A stretch of 64,000 nucleotides of DNA from Chrysaora quinquecirrha (Eukaryota > Cnidaria > Scyphozoa > Semaeostomeae > Pelagiidae). The stretch is taken from the NCBI GenBank assembly GCA_014526335.1, contig JACTAT010000015.1:2289917-2353916 (forward strand), written 5' to 3'. Below the pieces are notes generated by a model that did no database searches, had not been told where the DNA came from, and saw nothing but the letters and a program-made list of their open reading frames with translations. Positions 45,725-58,400 of this stretch are shown here, piece after piece; position 1 is the first letter of the stretch; each line of letters starts with the position of its first letter. The translations under genes were made by a program, and so were the position numbers.

Positions 45725-48700
45725 TCAATGTCGTCTGAGAAACTCTACAATATTATCCAGTTTATCAAGAGCTTGCGTAAAATGACACTCATGTTCTTCG
45801 TATTTATTCCCATTTTCAGTATTATCTTTATACTCTACATTTATTATATCAAAATCTTCATTCTTCTCTCTTGTTACCTCAATGCAAATATGCCTCGATG
45901 GCTGATCAAAGATCTCTGTACCCACATCAGCAAATTGTACGTTACCAAAGTTTCCTCGCGCTGGCGTGATACAGTCCATATCTGCCTCGCTGTTTATATC
46001 GTAGCCCTTTCTATACACTGACATTTTCTCTACAAAACAAGGACTCATCCCTTTCAAAACTTCTCGTATCTTTCTGTACCTTTCCAGCAGTCTGCATTTG
46101 AGAAACTTCTGTAGTTTACGTAGACATATTGGGCAGAGAAAGATCGGCTGGTCATCAACTTCGGATATTAGTCTGCTACTGTTCATTGCGCATTCATAGA
46201 AGTTGCAGTGACTGAGGCCAAATATGTGGCAAGTTTCGTGTGCGATTCCCTGGAAAAGAAATCAGACAATTTAACACGCGTTTTAACCTATTTAGCTGCC
46301 CATTTTTCGGAGGCCGGTAAACAATAACCAGGGAATTTGTGAGTTTTACGTGTTTTGAAAGGCAGTAAAGCTGCCAGTCCACAAAATCTGCAATACCGAA
46401 CCTAAGATGGAAACAAGAGAAAATCATGCTTGCAATGTAGCAGCTACATCCCAGCTACATCTAATGATGCTTTGATATGACATGACAGATGAATGCTTTA
46501 TACAACAAGATTAAGGTAACGCACCTTGAAAAGTCTCCACATTGTTCGACAGCTCATGTAAAACGTAGACCCAACCGGAATAGCAAGTTTAATCACATCT
46601 TCCTCTGTTGCGTGATTTTTAAAGCAAATGTCTGCTTCTTCCTTTCTGATTATGTCATACGAAGCATCATCGACATCAGATAAAGAAGACACTGATAATG
46701 ACCGCTGTGAAGGCTCACCGAATAACTGGGTCCACGTATTATTAATTGAAGGTAAAGACCCCAGTGCCTTGAGACTGCGGAAGGAATCTGTAAGCGGGCT
46801 GTTGCTCATGTTGATATCAGAAACTGACGTTGAAATGTTTTTATCAATTGATATATCCACGCATGAAGTAGCTCTTCGCCTTGATGCTGTGATTACAGAT
46901 GCAGGGAAATGATTTGGTTTGAAGCTCTTGGAAAGATAGGCTTGCTTCTTTGCATCTTGTTGAGTTGGAGTAGCTGCCTGTTTTGACACTTCGCTGCACT
47001 CAGAGACATTGCGTTGAGATACGATTGATTCTTCTCTACCTAAAACATAAAAATTACGTTAGCCAAACATTCCCCAGACACAAGATATCAAAGCACAAAA
47101 TTTTTATTTAGTTTGATAGTTTTAATTGGCTGAATACCATTGCGACAGGGAATGTCGCCGGAGGAATCGCGCCGGTGGGGATCTGACTTTCAGGCACTTT
47201 CAGGGTATGTTTTCGCAACTTCAGACAAACTTTTATGCTTGCGAATTTGGTTAGCTTCTTGCATGGTTTGAACCAGTAAAAGCTTCGTTTGCACGTTTGC
47301 ACGATATAAGATTCGAATGACTCCGATATGATGTTCGTAACGAATCTGCGTTCAGTTTACAAGGAGACGGCAATTCCAAAATAAATGGGCTGACTTTCTA
47401 AATCAATACTTTTTTCATGAACGTCCAACACAATTTGCTTTTAAAAGTTTTTCAATAGTCTCTACGGAAAACAGGACAGGCAGAAACAAATCCGCCCTAG
47501 TCTTTTAAGAACATCATTCAATACTTCTATTTAGTGTTTCATGTTTGCGTGAAAATCGGTTAGGTCGAGCAGCAGTGGGCCGTGAGACAGTTGGGTTGGT
47601 GCTGTTGATTATCTTTGTGTGAGAGTGTCACAGACAGTCTTCTAGTGTGTTTCGCTGCTAGTACCTTACACAACATCACTGACAACATAATTACAAACGT
47701 CAAATGCTTGGGTATGGTCTTCAGTCAATATAAGCTGCTTTGAATAGTCCGTCTATCAGGCAAGACCAGTCTGCCGCTTGATTGAAGTGTCCTTGATTTG
47801 TACAATGCTTCACTCCACTGCTACTCGAGCTTGACGAGCAATGTTTTTTGACGTGGCCATGGCCAAACAGTCAAACATTTTGCCGGACAAGAAAATTTAA
47901 TTGCTAGGCCAGAAATGTTTTATCCATTGGCTAGGGCCTTACTGTACTAATAAGATACAGAATATAACTAAAAATGTCAAACCTTGGCTTGAAAAAGTAC
48001 TTAGAGTTTCTTGACCAACAAACATGGAATAGTGACCAAAGCTAGTAGCAGCACAACCAGAATGAACAGACCCCTCACCAAGAATATGGTTCCAATCATC
48101 GCCAGGGTAAAAATCAATCCAGCTTAGTCCGATCATTCCAATGCTGTTTTTGGTGCCACTGTTGACAGATACTGCATAACATCTAAAAGAAATAATTTAC
48201 CAACCGGTATTAGAATTATAGCAAAGCATTAGAATGGGGGCCTATTATAGGGGGTCCAGAAGCTGTAAAACCGTGAAAAAATCAGCTTAAAGCCGCAATC
48301 CGTCGTCAAAAAAATGGCTAAGCCACTGCTGATTAACTTCACTCGGGACATAACATTAACGACCACCCAATAGCTTGTCAATCGAAATTTATCCTGTCGC
48401 TTGTCCGTTTGATCGCTTGTTTACTTTTCCTACTTCATTTTCGAGCGCCACAAAAACGTCTTCACGCACATTCCTTGTGAATTTCAGAATGTATGTAGCG
48501 TTTTCCGCTCAAAAGCCACAGACGTATGCAAAAAACGCAAGCCGCAATTTTTTCTGAAGCTGCAAACCGTAGAAAAAGCATCGCGAAATCCGTGAGCAGC
48601 ACTCAGAATAGGAGTCAAAGCCGTGAAGCCACAAACCTATAATAGGCCCCCTGGAATGGTAGAGCTTAGGGAAATTGCATGCAGTGTTTGCAAGTTGAGC

Positions 48701-49632
48701 CGGGGGTTCCAGACGGGCTTACATAAGACAACTATCAAAGCTACTAATGGTTCTTTTCTTAAGGGACTAATGCAGAGTAAGAAGGCAGATATCAATTTTG
48801 CAAATGTTGAAAGTTCACAATTTAATAAGGGCTTTGTTTAAGTGGGGTAATAGCTTCAACAACTTCTTTTTCGCAGTCAAAGCCTTTATAGAATCAGGAA
48901 CTTTGAACGCTTTTAAAATTACGAACACAGCACCAAATACCAACATGCTAGGGCAGTAAAACTTGTACCTAGACCAAGTTTTGGATGTGTTATTTAATTT
49001 TTGCCTCAAAAACTCAATATCCTTCTTGTGCTTTTGAAAAATTTTAATAACCAAGAATTTACCAAGAAGTTCTATACTGAAGAAACTACCCATACCTGGT
49101 AACAGCAACTGAAGCTGTCCAGTTTTCTGATGAATTCGAGTTTCACAACCAATTTCTTCATATTCTATCTCAGGAAGTAACTTGAAGGATATCCCAGGAA
49201 GAAGGCTTCACCAAAATTTACAAGGGATTGAAGAAAACTCAATTGCGGAGAAACTAGTGATACCAGCATATTCTCTGGGAAAGGTCCAATAGGAAGGATA
49301 TATATAACAGATTTTCTTAATCGTCTGAATTGTTTCAGGGAGCTTAGTTTGATCCATGATATGAAATACTTCCATTCAAGATAGCTTTGAACCTCTTCTT
49401 CCTCCCTGGAACATTGCCTCTTCAGTTGATCATCACTTTTATTAGAATTGTAACTGCTTTTTCTTGAAGAATTTCTTCTTGATTTAAGATGATTCTGTAA
49501 TTTTAATGGCAAAAATAGTTGTGCACATTCTGGTAATTTTCTGAAGCTAATAAGTGTTTCATAAAACAGGCTTTCTGGCCTTGGAAGCTTTTTTGTTGTT
49601 CCGACAAGTTCTTGTAGTTTGTACTGTTTCAT
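45725..49632 (-). CDS. Archaemetzincin zinc metalloprotease (AMZ1/AMZ2-like)
   Basis: Predicted zinc peptidase of the archaemetzincin family (M54). Exons in transcription order: 49632-49096, 48182-47983, 47039-46525, 46249-45725 (stop TGA). The last exon holds the diagnostic site HETCHIFGLSHCNFYEC followed by AMN, then a CPIC pair after 16 residues beyond the Met, with the spacing of human AMZ2. The catalytic Glu and three zinc His are intact, and the second-zinc cysteines are all present. Exon 2 has the conserved block WIDFYPGDDWNHILGEGSV, equal to the IDLYPRDSWNFVFGQA region of AMZ2. Exon 3 adds a long Ser/Thr-rich insertion of about 130 residues before the protease site, absent from human AMZ2. 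In exon 1 the frame shifts by one base at the GGG near 49190, after which homology resumes (GISFKLLPEIEYEE). An exon is missing between exons 1 and 2 (phase 1 to 2). I cannot separate AMZ1 from AMZ2 here. Start ATG lies 5 nt inside the exon, so a non-coding 5' exon is likely. Confidence 0.88.
48815..48985. mobile_element. Fold-back element, partial copy
   Basis: AATAAGGGCTTTGTTTAAGT, GCAGTCAAAGCCTTTATAGA and TTGTACCTAGACCAAG match the element at 35045-35330. It lies in the archaemetzincin intron from which an exon is missing. Confidence 0.65.
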
Positions 49633-49974
49633 CTCTCTAGAAATCAATAGCAAATATTGGTTAGTAAAGTAATGACAAGACAAATTAGCAATGAAATGAA
49701 TTTGCATTACTTCCTCATTTCCACAAGATGCAATTGTCTGATTATAGGTGTTGGTGTTTGCAAGTTACATTCATTACAGGAAGAGGATACCTTTCACATT
49801 CATTTTCTGCTGTGACAGAAATCTGACAGGTTTGTGAAATGAACAGGCCCATTGGAAGCAGGGGGCAAGGGAACCGGGCCAATCTGCAGAGTATGTCATG
49901 TGCATGCTCGAGATAAACAATAGAACAATAGAAAAGAACCATGGAAATATGCTTCTGCAGACACAAGATCTCGT

Positions 49975-50110
49975 GGTGAACTGCCGTACTCTGCAGACTG
50001 AGACTGGGTACTGCAGAGCCCCATGAGGTTGGGGTTCAAGCCCAGCAGCTACAGTGGCACCACCTCCTTGTTAAGCCAGCCAGCCAGTCTGAGCTTGCCT
50101 GTGCATGGCA
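49975..50110 (+). mobile_element. tRNA-like SINE fragment
   Basis: A B-box-like GGGTTCAAGCCC follows TGCAGAGCCCCATGAGG; the downstream GTTAAGCCAGCCAGCC is a short repeat. The A box is weak, so this is a decayed copy. Confidence 0.45.
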
Positions 50111-52184
50111 AATCTATCATGATAACAAAAGGTTCTGATCTGACTTCCTTTCCGATGTGCTAAGAAAACTGTGACACACGACAACCCATCCCTAAGACCC
50201 TTATCAATATGTGCAGTGATACGTGATCACCTCCGCCCCCGATCACCCGTAAGTGAGGAGGGAGCGGCAGAAGAGGATCAATCTAATAGGCTAAGGCTTG
50301 CAAGGTACTTTTAAACTTTTTTGATGGGGTGGATGGATATTCATTAGATTATTTTACAAACACTTCATTACCATCCAATATATCTTTGATCTTTTTCTTT
50401 TCTTTGGAGATCAGGAGAATGTCATCTTTTCACACTTCAAAGTACCAGCCAACGGTTTTCATCAACACTGACTTGCAATGCAAATTGCAAATTGAAAACA
50501 ATATTGTATATATCCTCGTTTTCGAGACAATAGCCTCGTTTACAAATGTGATCAATAAAAATCAATAAGAATCAATAGTAATCAATAGCATTTCAAAATC
50601 AAAGCCAGCTGTCATCTGTGCTTCATCTGCTGTGGAACAAATGTGTCAAGCGGGAAAACATTGCTTATTTCTATGAAATAACGAGTTAATGAATGCTGGG
50701 AAGGAGAGAAGAGAAGAGCAGGTGTTTTTTTGCAAAATGATGTGCTTGCGCATCCACAAAATGATAACAGTTTGAAGGCGCGCGATGATGTGATCTGTTG
50801 ATGTAGTAGTTTGTATGCCAAGCCCAAGCCGATGTGCTGTCTGTGATGTGATCGACTGATCGCCTGTTTCAACGGGATAGCCTGAACGCCCGTCGCCAGC
50901 GAGATTAAAAGAAATCGGCAGTAAAAGACTGACATAAAGCAATGGGCTGTATCTCTGTTAATCACTTTGGCAGTTTATAGAAAATAGGTGAGGAAAAAAT
51001 TCCTTGAATAATAAGTTGAACATATGTGTTGCTGTTGTGTGTCATGTCGACTGCCACATTACATTTCAAAGTATGGCATTTGCACACCTGAGTTTTCAAT
51101 AAAATCACACAATAAAATCAAACAATAAAAAGGGGCTCTTTCCAGGCTGCATTCCATGTACTGACAGAGATCTTCAGCATATTTTTATACGCTGAAAATC
51201 TCCGTCATGAAGGAGATATTTTTTATTGGTCTATTGTTTATTCTTCCACATAATGTATAGGTACATAGACCTGGTTGGAAAACCCTGGAAAACGACTACG
51301 CATCGCACCCCTCCTATTGTTTGAACTATTGTTATGTTAATTATCATATCAATTGTCATACTCTGCAGTACACGTCTGTCACATCTGCTTGTGAAGATTG
51401 TCTTCAACGGAAAAAAACTAATAAAAAGTAGACCTGTCAATGGTGCAATCCACCATGCAACTGTTACAGACATTATCAAGTAAATTTATTTCTAGCTTCC
51501 TTGCTATAATTTCATTTCTCCTGTAAATGCAATATTTAATGTAAACGAGTTAATGTGTTTCAGAGATCAAGTGTCTTAGCCCATTGCCATTTCAAATTTC
51601 AATAGAAGCTTCATTACAACTTAATTATCAAGTAGATTTTGTTTGCTTGGATATAACCTGTTTTTTTTCAAAAGTAATTTATCCCTTTCACTGTTTTGCA
51701 GACCTAGCTACCTACATTAGACTTCCAGCTTTCAATCAAATTTTCAAGAGCAACTTAGATTTCTTTCGATTGTTTTAAATTTTAATCTTAACTTGGAAGT
51801 TGTCTGGAAATGGGATTCTTACTCACCACAAATGTTATTGTTTCAATTGGTTTCAATGAAAATCCAACCTTTAAATTTTTTATAAAATTATGATGCTTGG
51901 AAAATTATAGCAAAGCAATTGCAGATGTATTATGATTATTGTATTTGAGGTTACTAGTAACTCAGCACAGTTGACCTCTGGTGATTCAAACATAAGTTTT
52001 TTCTTGGGCTATTTCGTAACAAGACCAGTTATTTGACTCCTGTAGCAACCTTTACTATATTGATCACACCTTGTTTATCAGTAGCCGTGTCACCTGTAAC
52101 AAATCGCTGTTGCTTTGATGGTTCATGAAACAAATATAGCAAAACAGAGTGGAACCATCTTTTTTCTCATTTCAGCAAATTTTC

Positions 52185-52290
52185 ATCTGACACTCCTCAG
52201 AGTGTAAACATCTGTTTCGGTCTGTTTCTGACATTTATTACTCTGAGGAGTGTCAGACAACAAAATGGTTGAAAGTATGAACAAAGATGT
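52185..52290 (+). repeat. Dispersed repeat R1, partial fold-back copy
   Basis: CTGACACTCCTCAGAGTGTA and its complement ACTCTGAGGAGTGTCAG are about 40 bp apart; the right part matches R1 at 7860 and 30880. Confidence 0.7.
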
Positions 52291-52429
52291 TTTTGTTGTT
52301 CTTTGCTGTCTTGAAGATTTGCACAACTCAAAGAAAACCATATTAAATTCAGATAAACACATAGAGTCTTTATTATTTCTTATTTTGTGTCAATAGTGAA
52401 TTTACTAACAAATATCGTATTTTCTTAGG

Positions 52430-55400
52430 ATGGATTCTATTCAGAGCAAAAGCACAGAGCTTGAAGAAGAGCTTGACTTCCTTCATTTGAGTAATGAAGC
52501 ATCAACATGCCAAAATTTGCAGACCAGGATTCTGATTGTAAAGCTTTGGAAGCTTAGTCTGTATTATCTGTATGGAGGCAGTGAAACCCAGAAGTAAGGC
52601 ATTATTTTTTTGTTATATGAAACTTATGCTAGACTTATCAAATTTTAAATATAACCACCCACTATTACGATTGTGCTCATATAATTTTAAGGTGCGGTTA
52701 AGATTCTGAAAAGTAAGTGTAGGACTTTTTGCAGATGAATATTACCTGGTTTTTTTGATTGGGGTAAACATAAGCAGATAGATGTCAAATAGTTTCCTAG
52801 AATTGTGCTTTTTACATTAAGGAGCTTCCACTCAGTGGCTTTTGAAAAGCAAAGAGCACAATATCAATTAATAGAATGATTTTCTGACAGAAATCAGCAT
52901 ATCAATACAAAAACGAACAAAAACCCATATTTTAATGCAACAGAATTTATTTGAGGACTGTTTGGTATCAATTGATAAGCAGCAAATTGGGAGTGAGAGC
53001 TGAGGTTGGGAAACCAAGAGAATGAAACAGTTGTTTGCTACCAAAGAGTAGGACTAGCTTTGCCAGTTGTCAGGGTGTTTGGCTCATGGTCATTAGGGTT
53101 CTGATCTGAATCTCATTTGACTTTCCACAGCCTTGAGCTTACTATAGCTATTTGGTGAGGTCAGTGTTCAGTCCCAGCTTCCAGCAAAGGTGTACAAGAT
53201 TTCAAAGAGTGAATCGCCCCTCGAAATGGCCCTAAAAACACCATTTAACACCTTTGTCATATCCCATCTCATAAAAATCTGAACTTCAAATGGCATTTTC
53301 TCTAAAATACAAGTATAGGGAAGTAGGCTATAGGTCCTGGACAGCAAATTCAACTTTGAACGATGTTTAGAATAAAGGTTTTGAGCTTAGAACCACAATG
53401 ATCTGTAAATCCGGTGAAAATCTTCCATAAGTTTCCATACTTTCATACAATCTGTATCTAATCATTTATTATTGATTGGCATTTTCTTTTCTAAAGCATT
53501 TGCATTCTTAAGGTGACCGCATTTAATTGAAACCCAATTAGCATTGATTTAATCCTTCCTTATTTCATCGTCATATAATTGGATCTTAATGCTATTACCT
53601 TATATTCTTTCTTAAGGGTTTGTGAGAGAACTATTCGCACAGCATCTTTGCTTCCACAACACTTTTAATGTTATACCACACCTCCTGGTGTGAAAAAGCC
53701 CTGTTTTTATTCAGTTGAAAGCGAGAGGGATATAAATAATATATCTCTGCTCGTCAATAAACTAAAAGTTTCTCAGTTTCTCTTTGTTATCTCGACTCTA
53801 AAGACGTATATTTCATGTACCATAGTTTTTGTTAAATTTCTCCGTCTTGTCCTCGTCTTTAAGTAGCATGCGCTGAACTGAGCATTGATGACAGCATACA
53901 GTATTGAAAGTCTTGTCCACTTCTGCCAAGTCTCAAGCATCATTGCTGCTCCATCCAACCAGCTTTTGATGTGGTCTATCCTTTGACTCTTTGACGACCT
54001 CTGACTCTGTTTCCCACCACATATCCTTTAATAAAGCTTTTGATCATTTTCACAAGGCATTCTCTAGAGTTCTTTAGAATTTTTACTTAATTTTAAATTC
54101 GAATTCGAATTTTCCTTGTAGAAAATGGCTTTTAGATGTCCTGAAAACAGCGAATTCATATCTAGTTTCAGAGAAGGAAGGTAAAGCTTCTTTAAATTAA
54201 TAGATCGTTCAACGATCGATATTTAAACAAAGTTTCCCAGTTTAGTCACCTCGGAAAATTTGTAGCGCGAGAGAAAATTTACAGCAAAAGACACGCAAAT
54301 TTTTCTGGGAGACAACAAAAACATTTCTTGTCTCCGCCACTGGGGGGAAATTTTGCTCGCTTGGCACTCGCATGTTTAGCCACCCTAGGAGACACGCGGA
54401 TTGCAATGTCGCACCCGACATGTCTCCTAGTTTAGCCATAGCTTAACAGTCGCTATATTGGCATTTTCGATATTTTTTATTTTGCAGAGCATTTTGTTTC
54501 CCAAATTTCCAACGAAAGTTCTGATTATATTGAAAAATCAGAGTTCGATGAAAGATCTGAAGCAATTTATTTGACAATGAAGAATGAAGACAGCTCTGAA
54601 GAAAATTTCCAGATTATTTTAAAGGTTTGTTACTTGGTATTCTGATTATCAAATGTTCCTCAATATTGGCCATAGGAAAAGAACATTGTGAAATTTAAAA
54701 GATGATTTAAGAAGAATAATGTTGATTCGATTTCTAGGACCTGATTGCTTTGGCAGTGCAGAAAGGTGAGTGGACACATGTTTTATTAGCACCTAATCTT
54801 TATAATGTCTTATCTAAGGCTACATGTGTTTTGAGTAAGCGAAAGCAGTGGCCGTAAGCCACGTTGTTTAAGAATTAAGGGGTCGACATTAAGGTTTATA
54901 TATAACTGATTCTAATGCTTCCCATTCAGACTGAACCACGCCAACTGGAGCTCCCATAAGGATAACATCCTCTATGATGCCTTGATAATCTACAATTAAA
55001 TGGTTAAAATCGTAATCAAAAAGATAATCATTATCATATCATGTTCATCATCAACATCATCATAATCATTATAATAATAATCATCATCATTATCATCATC
55101 AGCACCAGCATCATCATCATCATCATCATCGTCGTCCAACATTTAAGGCACCCCGGCGTCACAGAACCTTCGTAAATGGCGACAGGATCCTTGTGTTGAT
55201 AACATAGGACACAGTACTGGAACTGTTGTATGAATGCTTCTTACTTTCTTTCAGGTGTATATGATGCAAGATATCGTACCACTATCAGAACCATGGCGGC
55301 TGCAACACACACAGAGTGGTACAAAATTGATGAGTTTGAAAAATCACTTGTCGAGAAATTGGCAGCGATTGAAACTGAGGAAGAAGAGAGGTACTTATCT

Positions 55401-58400
55401 ACCCAATTTGGGTTTTTATTCGAACGTTTTTGCCATGTAAGATTCGAAACCTTGTCTGTCTGCATGACTGACAAAGCTGACGAGAATTCCGCTGAGCTGA
55501 AATGCTCAATGAAATTTCCGAGCAAATTTCCAAGGCATGCAGCCCGAATCTCTCCTCGCTTTTTGCCTTTTGTGTTTCAGCTAGATTGTGCCTTTATCAG
55601 TTCCATACAAATTCATGTTAGATTTGTTAAGTTACACTATGGGCGTATTTTTTTGGTCACATTCCGTTTTCAGCAGACGCCTTCTTTGTCGAAACGTATT
55701 TTTTTGGCACCGTCTTCTGAAAACGGCAGGTTTGGCAGGCCTCCAAAACCTTCTGCTCCCGAAGCTGGAAGGTTTCGCAGACATTGCAAGGAATCTCGTT
55801 CTGAATGTTGAATAGTAATTTCATAGTTAATTTCAAACCTTTAGAGATTATGTCATCTTGTAAAAAAGCTGTTGAAGTTGAAAACAATGCTGCATAAGGT
55901 GATTTAGAACGAAATGTTCACTCAGTTGATCTATCGGTCTATCTACTCCCCTCTACTCTCACAGTTCACAACAAAGAAAGCGCTCACTATCACGTTTGAA
56001 ATGTTTTTCAATTTCGCGGGCAACCCTTCAGAAATCATCGGCATCCCTTAAGAACGGCGCATGCTCAAACAAATTTCACAAGTGTGGCAACCAAGGAAAC
56101 GGACGCCTCGTTCGATCTGCCTTCGATTTTCGGCAGCCGTATTTTTTTGGTACACGAAACTTTTTCCTGCTACGTCTTCAGTTTTCAAAATTCGGAGAGT
56201 CTGCGGAAAACAGAAGGTTACCTAAAAAATACGCCCTATGTTAGATCTTGATCTATGTTTGTTTGTTCTAAGCCTTCTATCTCTGAAGCTGGGAAGTTTC
56301 ACAGAGACTTTGCAACTTTTCATGCACCTATAAATATGACCTTTAGATTCAGCGCATGAAAAAGAGCGATTTTCACTTGAGCCTATTTTTCTTCTAGAGC
56401 TAAGAAGCGGAAAAGCGAACAGGACAAGAGGAATATGAAAAGAGCCTTTTTTATCGGCCTCACAGCTGTAGGAGGTGGTGCAGTGCTAGGTAAAATTATT
56501 TGTTACCATTATTATTACATTATTGTAGTGTATTATTGTATTCAATGATCATTACGGGTAGTAATCTTTAATGATAACATACGCAGTTTTTAATCACAGA
56601 AATAGAGAGCGTTGAATTATTCCAATGATCCAACGATGGCTTTAAATGATCCTTTAAATGATCCAATGATGGCTCATGGCTGTACGATGATCTTAGGTTT
56701 CTAGATACAGTTATGATCAAATGCTATTGGCATTTATGAATTTTAATTAACGTGTGATTATGGAACTGGCCGCATGCAATGGCAATGAGAGATCAGATCA
56801 AATGAAATCACACTTGTTAAAATCAAGTCTAGTCAAATCAGATACAAATCGAATTAATTCAAGCTAATTAAGATAAATTCAATTCAAGTAAGATCAAATA
56901 TAAGTCGAATCAAATAAAGCCAATTCAAATCAAATCAAGTCAAATCAAGCCAGATCAGATCAAATCAGATCAGATCAGATCAGATCGGATCAGACAGATC
57001 AGATCAGATCGGATCAGACAGATCAGATCAGATCGGATCAGATCAGATCAGATCAGATCAGATCAGATCAAATCAAATCAAATCAAATCAAATCAAATCA
57101 AATCAAATCAAATCAAGTCAAATCAAATAGAAATCAAATTGAATCCAGCCGATTCAGATCCAATCAAATCAATCACCTTATCAATTGTCATTATGATTGT
57201 TATCCTCTTTTTCTCTTTTTAGCACTAACTGCTGGCCTCGCAGCCCCACTTATTGGCGCAGGAGCGGTTGCTGTGCTTGGTAGTGGTTCAGCAGCAGTTT
57301 TGACAGGAACTTCTGGTGTTGCAATTATTGCATCTATTTTTGGGGCAGCTGGTGCCGGACTAACTGGTACGTGCATATTTTGTACGGCTGTTAAAATACG
57401 GTTGTATTTAAACTTATTTTTCTGTCTAAACTGAACATCGTGTCGTGTAATCGAGCATGAAATCTTTTCTTAAGGTTTTAAAATGACGAAAAGAATTGGT
57501 AAAATCGAGCAATTTGAATTTGCATCTTTGGGTAATGGTCGACATCTTCATGTCACAATTGCTGTTTCTGGATTTTGTAGCACCGAAGACGACAGTGAGT
57601 TCCGAATTAAGGGTGTATTTTTTGGTAACCTTCTGTTTTCAGCAGACATCCGAATTCCTAAAACGGTAGCCTTGGCAGGAAAAAGTTTCCGGGACCAAAA
57701 AACACGGTTTCCGAAATTCGCAGGCTGACGCAACAAGGCCACCGTCTCCTTGGTTGCCACACTTGTGAAATTTGTTTGAGCTTGCGCTGTTCTTAAGGGA
57801 TGCCGAAAAAACGTCAAAACGAGATTCCTTGCGAAGTTCCAGCTTCGGGAGCAGAAGGTTTTGGAGGCCTTCCAAACCTGCCGTTTTCAGAAGACGGTAC
57901 CAAAAAAATACGTCTCGACATCTACCGAAAAGAGAAGGCATCTGCTGAAAACAGAATGTGACAAAAAAAATACGCCCTAAGATTTCTGTACTTTTTAAAT
58001 AATAATCGGTAGTCCTTCAATGCTTAAACCGTAGCACGGTCCTAATTCGATTAATACCCCCCCCCTTATCGAGCAAACTCCCTCTCAAATAAGCCATCCT
58101 TTAGAAGTTGAATTTTCAATATAGCAACAAAGGACCTACTACAACGGAAGGTATTTAGGTTCTCTGTGCAGAATAGCTGAAGCCCTTTCCTTGAGGCGAA
58201 AAAGTGTGATTGTACTACACAGATTCCTAGAAACCTCCGAATAGAAAGGGAGGATAGGAGCCAAATGGGAGAATGGGAGGTCATTTCTTAACTGTATCAC
58301 TTGGAGTGCAGTGCTTTCTAAGTCTGATACTGGACGATTTCATTGGGCCCTTCAACTAAGGACAATTGTCATTGGCTTTCTGATCATGCAGTTTAGTTAA

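Larger units (their letters stand above)
49633..52429. other. Divergent intergenic region, archaemetzincin and TMCO4 promoters
   Basis: The two genes are transcribed away from each other here. A tRNA-like SINE lies at 49975-50110 (GCCCCATGAGG, GGGGTTCAAGCCC) and a partial R1 repeat at 52185-52290. No conserved exon is visible; untranslated first exons of both genes are expected because each first coding exon starts right after an acceptor. Confidence 0.5.

Noticed and set aside
48815..49108. A hydrophobic 97-residue minus frame considered as the missing archaemetzincin exon
   Set aside because: It is a partial copy of the fold-back element also present at 35045 and 31865.
55230..55811. A 193-residue open frame continuing past TMCO4 exon 5
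   Set aside because: Only its first part is exon; after the donor at 55391 it reads through the intron and into a MITE, with no homology.
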